From NCBI GenBank assembly GCA_903867285.1, contig CAIPQX010000013.1, positions 1 to 26,762 of the forward strand: 26,762 bases of DNA. Direction: 5' to 3'. Below the pieces are notes generated by a model. The model did not search any database, was not told the origin of the DNA, and saw nothing but the letters and a program-made list of their open reading frames with translations. The stretch is from an uncultured Actinomycetes bacterium. Lineage in GTDB: Bacteria > Actinomycetota > Actinomycetes > Nanopelagicales > Nanopelagicaceae. Of this stretch, positions 1 through 6,540 are shown one piece after another; the stretch's first letter is position 1, and each line of letters begins with the position of its first letter. Both the position numbers and the translations under genes were made by a program.

Positions 1-1728
1 ATGTCTACGTTCCGCAATTTAGGTGTTACCCCTGCGCTCTGCGAGGCTCTTGAAGCCGAAGGCAAGACCGCCCCATTCCCTATTCAAACTGCCACCCTAC
101 CTGACGCGATTAAAGGTCGCGATGTGCTCGGCCGCGGTCAAACCGGCTCCGGAAAGACGCTGGCATTTGGTCTAGCCATGCTTACGCGCCTCAACGGCCG
201 TACCGCAAAGCCGCACAAGCCACTCGGCTTGATTCTCTCTCCTACCCGCGAACTTGCGGTTCAAATCAATGATGTTGTTTCACCACTCGCTCGCAAGATC
301 GGCCTATCTTCACAGGTTGTTGCTGGCGGACTTTCATACATCGGTCAGATTCAATCTCTAAAGCGTGGCGTACCTGTCATCGTTGCAACTCCTGGACGCT
401 TGATGGATCTTCTCGAGAAGAAGCACATCGACCTTTCAGATGTCATGATCACCGTTCTCGATGAGGCAGATCAGATGGCTGATATGGGATTCCTGCCAGT
501 CGTGAAAGAGATTCTCTCTCTTACCCAAGAAGGCGGACAGCACCTCTTGTTCTCTGCCACTCTAGATCGCGATGTCGATACGATCGTCAAGCGCTTCCTC
601 AAAGATCCGATTACTCACTCTCTCGAGAATGAAAAGTCTCGCGCAGCTGATATGACTCACCATCTCTTGTTGCTTGATCAGCAACATAAAGATGAGATCT
701 CAACTCAGATCGCCGCACGCGATGGCCGCACGATCTTCTTCGTTCGTACCAAACATGGAGCCGATAAGCTCGCTGAAAAGATGCTTCGCAGTGGCGTACC
801 AGTTGGCGTGCTTCATGGCGGAAAATCTCAAGGTCAGCGCACGCGCGTTCTTAAAGCCTTTAAAGATGGTCGCGCCTCCGCACTTGTTGCTACAGATGTA
901 GCAGCGCGCGGTATCCACGTTGATGATGTCTCACTTATCGTGCATATTGATGCCCCTGCGGATCACAAAGATTATCTCCACCGTGCCGGTCGTACCGCGC
1001 GGGCTGGAGCAACGGGGACAGTAGTTACTCTTGCAACACACAAACAGAAGAAAGCGGTCTTTGGTATTACCAACCGCGCTGCTGTTAAGTTGATCGAAAA
1101 CAATGTTCGTCCCGGAGATTCAAAACTTCAGGAGATCACCGGCGCACAAGAGCCATCTGGTATTCCGATCGCGGTGGAGGCAGAAAAGCCTTCTCGCAAT
1201 GATCGTAAGCCAGGAAGCCGCAGTCGTTCTAACGATCGTGGAAACCGCGACGGTAACTTCAAGGCTCGCAAATCTGGTGGAGGTCGCTTTGAAAGCCCAG
1301 CTAAGGCTGAAGGCGCCGAAGCTCGTACCGAGCGCCCAGAGCGTACCGAGCGCCCAGAGCGTTCATTCCAAGCACCTCGTGAAGAGCGTCGTCCAAGTAC
1401 CGCACGTACTTTCAGTAGTGATCGTCGTCCTGCTACAGAACGCAGCGATCGCCCATTCCGCTCTGCTCCTAAGAAGTGGGAAGACAAGGCAAGAGATTCA
1501 CGCACTCGTGAAGAGAGCGCGACACCTGCAGGAAATCGTGGGCGCGTCGAAGGCGTAGCTCGTCCTGCAAAGAAGGCGCCTCGTATGCCGCTCGAAAAGC
1601 GCATTGCACTTGAAAAGGCTGAGTCACGAGCTCGCTCTGGCAAGCCTGCCGCAGGCCCAAAGAAGTTTGTTAAAGCTGGCGGAAAGCCTTTTAAGGCTGG
1701 AAAGCCAAGTCAATCTAAGCGAGGCTAA
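1..1728 (+). CDS. DEAD-box ATP-dependent RNA helicase with long basic tail
   Basis: Cytoplasmic RNA helicase that unwinds or remodels RNA duplexes using ATP, probably in ribosome assembly or mRNA turnover. The helicase motifs are visible in order: Q-motif region FPIQ (residues 26-29), GQTGSGKT (46-53), PTREL (81-85), TPGR (130-133), DEAD (154-157), SAT (185-187), ATDVAARG (297-304) and HRAGRTARAG (327-336). After about residue 370 there is a roughly 200-residue Arg/Lys/Ser/Glu-rich, probably disordered tail of the kind that binds RNA nonspecifically, including a perfect RTERPE duplication. The ATG is the first base of the window, so an upstream in-frame start cannot be excluded and no promoter or RBS is visible. 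The 3' end overlaps the convergent ABC ATPase gene by 14 bp. The family is certain; the RhlE/DeaD-type subfamily and RNA target are not resolved. Confidence 0.95.
   Translation: MSTFRNLGVTPALCEALEAEGKTAPFPIQTATLPDAIKGRDVLGRGQTGSGKTLAFGLAMLTRLNGRTAKPHKPLGLILSPTRELAVQINDVVSPLARKIGLSSQVVAGGLSYIGQIQSLKRGVPVIVATPGRLMDLLEKKHIDLSDVMITVLDEADQMADMGFLPVVKEILSLTQEGGQHLLFSATLDRDVDTIVKRFLKDPITHSLENEKSRAADMTHHLLLLDQQHKDEISTQIAARDGRTIFFVRTKHGADKLAEKMLRSGVPVGVLHGGKSQGQRTRVLKAFKDGRASALVATDVAARGIHVDDVSLIVHIDAPADHKDYLHRAGRTARAGATGTVVTLATHKQKKAVFGITNRAAVKLIENNVRPGDSKLQEITGAQEPSGIPIAVEAEKPSRNDRKPGSRSRSNDRGNRDGNFKARKSGGGRFESPAKAEGAEARTERPERTERPERSFQAPREERRPSTARTFSSDRRPATERSDRPFRSAPKKWEDKARDSRTREESATPAGNRGRVEGVARPAKKAPRMPLEKRIALEKAESRARSGKPAAGPKKFVKAGGKPFKAGKPSQSKRG
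1324..1359 (+). repeat. two tandem copies of an 18-bp unit in the helicase tail
   Basis: Two identical adjacent copies of CGTACCGAGCGCCCAGAG (1324-1341 and 1342-1359) encode RTERPE twice in the disordered C-terminal tail. The unit length is a multiple of three, so copy-number change would keep the frame. Confidence 0.85.
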
Positions 1729-2317
1729 TAACTCGATCAAAGTATTTAAAGATGGCGTCCTGATTGTGAGAAATCACCAGGACGCCATTCTCTTTCTTAA
1801 TCTCAGTAATTAACTCAATAATATTGGCCGTCGCTTGTGAATCCTGAGCGCTAAAAGGTTCATCAAGTAAATAATATTTCGCGCGCTGGCTCAGCGCTAG
1901 CGCCAAACTCACGCGCTCTTGTTGTCCGATAGAGAGTTCGGTGACTTTCTTGTCCAGCAGCTCCGATAAACCTAATTTTTCGATGAGGTGTGAACTATCG
2001 GCAATCCGCATCTTCTTTGGTAAGAAATGTAAAACTTCACTCACTGTATAAGCTAAAGTGAAAGAACGACGCTGCGGAGCAATTGCCCGCAAAATCGCCT
2101 GCTCTTTGGTCTTCAAAGAGCTGACTGTTCTTCCATCAATTGAGATCTCACCGGATTGCGGTTGGAGCAAGCCACCTATTAATTGAAACAGCGTGCTTTT
2201 GCCAGCCCCATTGGGTCCTGTGAGAAGCACAGCTTCACCTGTGTCCAGGTAACCATCAAAGTCTTTGTATATCTCGTGGTTGCCGCGAGCGAAAGAGAGC
2301 CCCTTAATCTCAATCAT
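1715..2317 (-). CDS. hmuV: ABC transporter ATPase of a haem/Fe-chelate importer (HmuV-like)
   Basis: Cytoplasmic ATPase driving the adjacent FecCD-type importer. Walker A GPNGAGKST is at residues 34-42, the Q-loop Gln in APQRR near 82, the signature LSIGQQERV at 128-136, Walker B with catalytic Glu in YYLLDEP at 148-154 and the H-loop VISH with His184. At 200 residues it is shorter than usual HmuV/FecE proteins (about 250), mainly at the C-terminus. Its ATG overlaps the end of the permease gene by 8 bp, so the two are probably translationally coupled. The stop codon lies inside the 3' end of the convergent helicase gene, and an inverted repeat near the H-loop codons (1752-1788) may serve as that gene's terminator. 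ABC importer ATPase is certain. The haem assignment follows the binding protein two genes upstream; cobalamin or siderophore is the alternative. Confidence 0.85.
   Translation of the reverse strand: MIEIKGLSFARGNHEIYKDFDGYLDTGEAVLLTGPNGAGKSTLFQLIGGLLQPQSGEISIDGRTVSSLKTKEQAILRAIAPQRRSFTLAYTVSEVLHFLPKKMRIADSSHLIEKLGLSELLDKKVTELSIGQQERVSLALALSQRAKYYLLDEPFSAQDSQATANIIELITEIKKENGVLVISHNQDAIFKYFDRVISLA
1752..1788 (+). terminator. intragenic hairpin, candidate terminator of the helicase gene
   Basis: An 11-bp perfect inverted repeat (ATGGCGTCCTG at 1752-1762, CAGGACGCCAT at 1778-1788) encloses a 3-nt ATT bulge, a GTGA/TCAC upper stem and a GAAA tetraloop (1770-1773). It starts 23 nt after the helicase stop. 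On the plus strand it is followed by TTCTCTTTCTT, a moderate pyrimidine tract typical of an intrinsic terminator; on the minus strand the following bases are not T-rich. It lies wholly inside the coding sequence of the opposite ABC ATPase. Confidence 0.6.
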
Positions 2318-3290
2318 GGCTCACCCATGATGCGCGCTTAATGCGAAGGAGAACGATCAGGGCTGGTGCTCCGAGGAGCGATGTCAGCAGACCCAGGGGA
2401 ATCTCATTCGGTTGAAAGAGCGTCCGGGCTAAGAGATCGGCGAGCAATAGAACTATTGCTCCGACCAATGCGCTCATGGACAAGACCTTGCGATGTGCAG
2501 GGCCGATCAGCAAGCGGACAATGTGGGGCACTAGTAACCCGATAAATGCAATTGTTCCGACGGCGCTCACAGAGGCTCCAATGAGGAAAGCCAGCCCGAT
2601 AATCGCATAAAGTCGTAGCCGCTTTGGATTTACACCCAAGTAGTGCGAAGAACTCTCACCAAGTGAATAGATATCAAGCCGCCGAGATACTAGAAAGCAG
2701 ATGATGATTCCCACTTCGATATAAGGAGCAATCATTCCGACGGTGGCATTGTTGAGCAGCGTGAGTGAGCCAAAATTCCAAAAGGTAATGGATTGAATGC
2801 TTGGCTTAGGAGACATCGATATGAGCAACCCAGCGAACGAGGTGAAGATTGCAGACACTGCGATACCTGTGAGTAAAAAACCGAAACCTTTACCTGGTGC
2901 AATCCATTGAACTAGTAGTGCAGTGAGCGCTGCAGCCAGTACCGCAGCTCCAATATTTGAGCGTGTTCCATAGACCGAAGCCCCCGAGGAGATGAGAGCG
3001 ATGGTTCCAAGTGTTGCCCCGCTAGATAATCCAATGAGGGTCGGCTCGGCCAATGGATTGCGGAAAATACCTTGGGCCACTGCTCCAGCAACTCCTAAAC
3101 CTGCTCCGATAATTACTGCGCCTAAGGCGCGGGGAAATCTAACTTGCCAGACAGTTGTGGCATCAACGCTGTGTTTACCAATCAGCGAAAAGACCGAACT
3201 TTGTAACTGCAGAATGCCAATATCGAGTGATAGCCAAAACAGTAAGAGTAGAAGTGTGAAACCAACCAGATATATAAGTGTCTTCTTCAT
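2310..3290 (-). CDS. hmuU: FecCD-family permease of a haem/Fe-chelate ABC importer (HmuU-like)
   Basis: Membrane permease forming the translocation path for a haem, siderophore or cobalamin-type substrate. The N-terminus has one hydrophobic segment (about 6-23), then the FecCD signature RFPR (51-54), a conserved Gln at 73 and RNPLAEP (77-83), followed by many hydrophobic helices. The 326-residue length is normal for the family, which usually has about ten helices. It starts with ATG overlapping the binding-protein stop by 4 bp (ATGA) and overlaps the ATPase gene by 8 bp, so the three genes form a tightly coupled operon read from the upstream binding protein. Substrate is inferred from the HmuT-like binding protein. 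Confidence 0.88.
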   Translation of the reverse strand: MKKTLIYLVGFTLLLLLFWLSLDIGILQLQSSVFSLIGKHSVDATTVWQVRFPRALGAVIIGAGLGVAGAVAQGIFRNPLAEPTLIGLSSGATLGTIALISSGASVYGTRSNIGAAVLAAALTALLVQWIAPGKGFGFLLTGIAVSAIFTSFAGLLISMSPKPSIQSITFWNFGSLTLLNNATVGMIAPYIEVGIIICFLVSRRLDIYSLGESSSHYLGVNPKRLRLYAIIGLAFLIGASVSAVGTIAFIGLLVPHIVRLLIGPAHRKVLSMSALVGAIVLLLADLLARTLFQPNEIPLGLLTSLLGAPALIVLLRIKRASWVSHD

Positions 3291-4189
3291 AATTTTGCCG
3301 CAGCAATTACCAGAGGACGTAAAACTTTAGCCATTGGGATCGTTCGTGGTCCAAAGGAGAGCAGTAGCGAGTCATCGACGGTTACGACCCGCTGGTGCTG
3401 ACCTGCGGGAGTTTGTGCGATCCCCGGGAATTGCACCAGCCCTTTAATCCCGCCAACAGAAACCAATCCCTTTGTCATAAGTAGCAGGACATCGGGTTGC
3501 AGTTTGATTAACTCTTCGGCGGTGAGCGCATTGAATGGATTTTTAAGATTAGCAGCACCTACATCTATAAAGCCATCAGCTTGCAGAATTGAATCTGCTC
3601 CTGAGCCTGGTCCACCTATCAAATAGATAGATGCGGTCCCCCGCATATAGAGAAATGCAACTCTTATTGCGCTCTTTGCCGACTTGAATGAACTTACTTG
3701 CGCTTCCAGTGTCGCACCAGCTTTAGGGACACCTAAAGTCTTGGCGATCACACCCTCCTTTGCGTAGATATCCGCCAAGGTAAAAGCACTTGGAACGCTG
3801 ACGATCCGAATTTTCGCAGCCTTAAGGGTTGCAATTGCCGTTGCTGGAGATGTATTTGAATCTATAAAAACTAGATCCGGACGTTGGGAAAGTACCGCCT
3901 CTGCAGAAACTTGCATTGCCGACTCATCGATTGGAATATTTTTGAGTTCCGGCATGGTGGAGGCGATATCCCGGCCCACCAAAATATTCTTGTATCCCAA
4001 CGCTGCGACAATCTCGGCCGCTCCATTTGCAAGAGCTACGACTCGCTTAAATCGTGCCGTTTCCCCACTATGCACAATCGGTAATGAGACTTGGCTTGCA
4101 TTTATATCCGACACTGCCGCTTGCGCTGTAGGAGAAAAGGAGAGGATGAGTACGCAAAGGGCGACTCCAGCAACCACTCGTGTTCTCAC
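3287..4189 (-). CDS. hmuT: haem/iron-chelate ABC substrate-binding protein (HmuT-like), first gene of operon
   Basis: Extracellular binding protein that delivers ligand to the FecCD permease. It has a signal peptide (MRTRVV, hydrophobic stretch, AQA cleavage site near residue 24) and a periplasmic-binding-protein fold. Features I associate with haem-binding HmuT proteins include VSAEAVLSQRPDLVFID, a YLIGGPGSGADSIL segment, LTAEELIKLQPDVLLLMTKG and a C-terminal LLLSFGPRT. There is no lipobox cysteine after the hydrophobic segment, whereas actinobacterial HmuT is normally a lipoprotein. The start is GTG (4187-4189). A strong GGAGG lies 15 nt upstream, an unusually long spacing that a small CCAG/CTGG hairpin between them could shorten. 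Fur- or DtxR-type boxes were not recognised. The family is firm; the ligand could also be a cobamide or siderophore. Confidence 0.8.
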   Translation of the reverse strand: MRTRVVAGVALCVLILSFSPTAQAAVSDINASQVSLPIVHSGETARFKRVVALANGAAEIVAALGYKNILVGRDIASTMPELKNIPIDESAMQVSAEAVLSQRPDLVFIDSNTSPATAIATLKAAKIRIVSVPSAFTLADIYAKEGVIAKTLGVPKAGATLEAQVSSFKSAKSAIRVAFLYMRGTASIYLIGGPGSGADSILQADGFIDVGAANLKNPFNALTAEELIKLQPDVLLLMTKGLVSVGGIKGLVQFPGIAQTPAGQHQRVVTVDDSLLLSFGPRTIPMAKVLRPLVIAAAKL

Positions 4190-4239
4190 CAGCGTATTCT
4201 GGCACCTCCTTTTCCGACATGGGAGGCGAAGTTGTCGGA
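4187..4239 (-). promoter_or_regulatory. hmuT leader with mutually exclusive stems around the Shine-Dalgarno
   Basis: Read on the minus strand, TCCGACA (4239-4233) pairs perfectly with TGTCGGA (4219-4213) across a 13-nt loop. That loop contains CGCCTCC, which could instead pair with GGAGGTG, the hmuT Shine-Dalgarno sequence (4209-4203), with one G-U pair. A third small stem, CCAG (4202-4199) with CTGG (4192-4189), sits between the SD and the GTG start. The inverted repeat could alternatively be a DNA operator. Confidence 0.4.
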
Positions 4240-4250
4240 GCGAAATTCCC

Positions 4251-4267
4251 TAATCTCTCTTAGATTA
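4251..4267 (+). promoter_or_regulatory. leaderless promoter -10 with inverted repeat upstream of the four-Cys gene
   Basis: TAGATT (4261-4266) ends exactly 6 nt before the ATG at 4273, and no Shine-Dalgarno is visible, so the transcript probably begins at the start codon. The box overlaps a perfect inverted repeat TAATCT-N5-AGATTA (4251-4256 and 4262-4267), a candidate operator that would block this -10. No convincing -35 is seen at 17 nt. Confidence 0.5.
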
Positions 4268-4272
4268 ACGCC

Positions 4273-4779
4273 ATGAAATCGAAGCTAGTTCCCGCTCTCT
4301 CTGGACTAGTACTTCTCGCTATCGCTCTTGTTGTTTTTTTCTTCGCTCATGGTGCAACAACCAATTCTGCGACAGGTCAAAACGGTGAAGTTCTAACCGC
4401 ATCCAAAACAACACAGGTGAGCGCTGGTGAGGCGATTAGCGTTTCTGGAAAGGGTTTCGATAAGACGGTCGGAATCTATGTAGAAATGTGCCAGATTGTC
4501 CCAGCCGGAACCCTGCCTAGCGTTTGTGGTGGCGGTCAGAATATGACGGGGGCGGGTGCTGCTTCATTTTGGATCTCATCAAACCCGCCTAGTTACGGTA
4601 AGAATTTGGCTATTCCATTTAAAGCGGATGGATCTTTCTCAGTTGGTTTGAAAGTGCAACCCTTGATCGGGAAAATTGATTGTCGGAAAGTTCAATGCGC
4701 TATCTACGTGCGCGCTGACCACACCAGAACTCAGGATCGCACGCACGATATAAAACTTCCCATAACATTTATTAAATAA
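4273..4779 (+). CDS. secreted or membrane-anchored four-cysteine, neocarzinostatin-like protein
   Basis: A 168-residue exported protein of unknown function. A hydrophobic segment (about 6-26) acts as signal peptide or anchor. The rest reads as a small all-beta domain: VSAGEAISVSGKGF, then VGIYVEMC and PSVC (Cys73, Cys85), and IDCRKVQC (Cys137, Cys142), then ADH (His150) and a closing LPITF strand. The order of strands and the two Cys pairs, the second with C-x4-C spacing, resemble the neocarzinostatin/macromomycin apoprotein family, which uses two disulfides in an immunoglobulin-like beta barrel. It is paralogous to the next gene, sharing GxYxExC, PxVC, DCx4C, a DH eight residues after the last Cys, and PxTF. 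It is divergent from the haem-import operon across 83 bp, so a role in extracellular haem or iron capture is conceivable but unproven. Confidence 0.8.
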   Translation: MKSKLVPALSGLVLLAIALVVFFFAHGATTNSATGQNGEVLTASKTTQVSAGEAISVSGKGFDKTVGIYVEMCQIVPAGTLPSVCGGGQNMTGAGAASFWISSNPPSYGKNLAIPFKADGSFSVGLKVQPLIGKIDCRKVQCAIYVRADHTRTQDRTHDIKLPITFIK

Positions 4780-4810
4780 CTAAGTCACCCACTAGAAAAG
4801 AGAAATATCA

Positions 4811-5251
4811 ATGAAGAAGAAGCTCATAGCTGCCCTCGCGGTAGCACTAGTCGTAGCAGCAGCCCCGCTGGCAAATGCAAAAGCGGTTGTCTCCGTAACC
4901 CCAAGCAAAAACTTGGTTCAAAAAGGTGCAGTAGTAACTTTCAAGTTTGCTAAGTTGCCTACGAAGAACGGTGTCTACATTGAAGAGTGCATGGCTCCAG
5001 CGTCAAAGGGTGCAACTCCTACTGTCTGCGATTCAGATCAGACCGCACAAGCTTGGGTTTCAAATGTAAAAGCCGATCTTGCCCAACACGCCACTTCGGG
5101 CAAAGGTTTGGTTAAGTTCCATCCAGTTCCATATTTCACAAATGGCGACTGCGTTCACACCACATGCGTCTTCTTTATAACAAACGATCACAACGCTGCT
5201 GGAGATAAGTCACAGGATCAGACGATCCCGTTTACCTTCTCAGCTAAGTAA
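4811..5251 (+). CDS. secreted four-cysteine, neocarzinostatin-like protein, paralogue of preceding gene
   Basis: A 146-residue exported protein with a clear type I signal peptide (MKKKL, Ala/Val-rich core, ANA cleavage near residue 23). The mature domain starts with VVSVTPSKNLVQKG, close to the VTPS-x-L-x-x-G opening of neocarzinostatin-family proteins. It has GVYIEEC (Cys60), PTVC (Cys73), GDCVHTTC (Cys114, Cys119), NDH (His127) and a final IPFTF strand. Spacing of the C-x4-C pair and of the His eight residues after it are identical to its neighbour. Histidines at 93, 104, 116 and 127 could bind metal or haem, but only His127 is shared with the paralogue. The 31-bp gap from the preceding gene has only a weak purine-rich RBS, so the two are probably cotranscribed. 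It ends 4 nt from the convergent TetR gene. Confidence 0.82.
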   Translation: MKKKLIAALAVALVVAAAPLANAKAVVSVTPSKNLVQKGAVVTFKFAKLPTKNGVYIEECMAPASKGATPTVCDSDQTAQAWVSNVKADLAQHATSGKGLVKFHPVPYFTNGDCVHTTCVFFITNDHNAAGDKSQDQTIPFTFSAK

Positions 5252-5255
5252 TTCG

Positions 5256-5843
5256 TTAATCTCGAGGTAGAGCTCGAAGTCCAGCTAGCGCAAATGCAAC
5301 AGCGCTACGGATTTCGAGCTCTGCCTCATTTCCGGCATCTATTCTTACTGAGGCGGCATCGGTAACACTTGCCAAGAGCGCAGCCGCAGCTCTGATATTT
5401 GAAATTCCGGTTTCAGCAAGTGATTCTTGCAATGGCGCCATCATGCGTCGGTGGCCCATCACGATCTCATCTTTACGCTCATCTGGTGTATTAATTGTGT
5501 TCAAAGATTTTACTAACATGTGGCGCCCGTCGGCTACATAGCGCAAACTTTCTGAGATCCAGAGCTCGATGCGTAAATAAGGATCAGTCGCACCTGCAAC
5601 CGCTTCGCCAAGGCGACGCGTGTAATATTCAAGCTCTTCAAGAACTAGGTCAGCTACCAAATCCGCACTAGAAGCGAAGTATTCGTAGATAGAACTTCGT
5701 GCAAGCCCGGCTTTTGCAGCAACGGCGGCAACGGTGATCGATTCTGCTCCATCCGCAATCGCAAGAGCCATCGCGGCGCTCATCAATTGCTGGCGTCGTA
5801 ACTCGCGGTGGAGCGCAACAGTTGGGGCCTGAATCTTTGGCAT
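5256..5843 (-). CDS. TetR-family transcriptional regulator
   Basis: A 195-residue cytoplasmic DNA-binding repressor. The N-terminal helix-turn-helix is plain: an amphipathic helix around LRRQQLMSAAMALAI, then ITVAAVAAKAGLARSSIYEYF (about 36-56), matching the TetR pattern with the Tyr-x-x-F end of the recognition helix. The C-terminal part is helical and variable, as expected for a ligand-binding and dimerisation domain; its inducer cannot be read from sequence. It is divergent from an FMN azoreductase/quinone reductase across 88 bp that hold a long palindrome. Regulation of that enzyme and itself in response to quinones or azo/aromatic electrophiles is therefore the likely role, an inference from context. 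Confidence 0.9.
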   Translation of the reverse strand: MPKIQAPTVALHRELRRQQLMSAAMALAIADGAESITVAAVAAKAGLARSSIYEYFASSADLVADLVLEELEYYTRRLGEAVAGATDPYLRIELWISESLRYVADGRHMLVKSLNTINTPDERKDEIVMGHRRMMAPLQESLAETGISNIRAAAALLASVTDAASVRIDAGNEAELEIRSAVAFALAGLRALPRD

Positions 5844-5879
5844 AGGACGAGAAGTATCTCACCATTTTTCAATTGGTGG

Positions 5880-5899
5880 ATAGTTGAAACTTCAACTAT
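5880..5899. promoter_or_regulatory. palindromic operator between tetR-type regulator and azoreductase
   Basis: Perfect 9-bp arms ATAGTTGAA (5880-5888) and TTCAACTAT (5891-5899) flank a 2-bp AC centre, the size and symmetry expected of a TetR-dimer operator. The right arm overlaps TATTAT (5897-5902), a plausible -10 for the azoreductase gene, so binding would repress it. A second, shorter palindrome CTATC-A-GATAG follows at 5914-5924. Confidence 0.7.
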
Positions 5900-5931
5900 T
5901 ATGACAACATCATCTATCAGATAGGTTAAAA

Positions 5932-6540
5932 ATGTCAGATCTGCTACATATTGAGGTAAGTCCGCTAGGCGATCACTCTATTTCGCGTTCGATCTCTAAG
6001 GAATTTCTCGCCGTTTTCAATGAAAAGAACCCAGGCGCAGTCATTGTGACCCGCGATCTCGCGGAAGATTCCATCCCGCACCTCGATGGCGAGACGATCA
6101 ATGCTGGGTATACCCCAGAAGGCGATCGCTCTCCTGCTATGAAAGCCAAGCATGAGTTTCGAACTACCCTGGTTGCAGAGGTCAACAACGCTAAGCACAT
6201 CCTGATTTCAACACCGATGTGGAACTTTGCGGTCCCATCTGTCCTCAAAGCCTGGATCGATCAGATTATGATGCCAGGAAAGACAAAGGTCGGCGGCAAG
6301 GTCACGGTCATCGTGTCTCAGGGCGGATCGTATGCAGAGGGTGCCCCTCGCGCTGGTTGGGATTGGCAGACCGGATACTTGAAGCAGGTATTCACCTCAC
6401 TCGGTGCTACTGATATTGAAATCATCTTGTCGGAATTTGGTCTTGCGGGCGTCGTTCCGGCAATGGCAGATTTCGTTGAGCAGAAGAGTGCTTCGATCGC
6501 TGCTGCCAAGAGTGCGGCAAAAGAGAGAGCAGCTGCTTAA
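5932..6540 (+). CDS. azoR: FMN-dependent NAD(P)H azoreductase / quinone reductase (AzoR family)
   Basis: Flavodoxin-fold enzyme (202 residues) that reduces quinones, and azo compounds in vitro, by two-electron transfer from NAD(P)H via FMN in the cytoplasm; the usual physiological role is protection from thiol-reactive quinones. Family features include the N-terminal phosphate-binding stretch SPLGDHSISRSIS, the FMN-binding PMWNFAVPSVLKAWID (95-110) and SQGGSYAEG (129-137). The usual Tyr in PMYNF is a Trp here, a conservative aromatic change. The start is ATG with only a weak AGG upstream. It is divergent from a TetR regulator with a palindromic operator between them, and its stop overlaps the stop of the convergent transporter gene by 4 bp. 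Confidence 0.92.
   Translation: MSDLLHIEVSPLGDHSISRSISKEFLAVFNEKNPGAVIVTRDLAEDSIPHLDGETINAGYTPEGDRSPAMKAKHEFRTTLVAEVNNAKHILISTPMWNFAVPSVLKAWIDQIMMPGKTKVGGKVTVIVSQGGSYAEGAPRAGWDWQTGYLKQVFTSLGATDIEIILSEFGLAGVVPAMADFVEQKSASIAAAKSAAKERAAA

Noticed and set aside
1128..1643. 171-residue open frame on the minus strand inside the helicase tail
   Set aside because: It is a shadow of the Arg/Ser-rich low-complexity coding sequence of the helicase; no RBS and no family resemblance.
4273..5251. Assigning the four-Cys proteins as HtaA haem-uptake proteins
   Set aside because: They lack the HtaA domain features and are much smaller; only the genomic context is similar.
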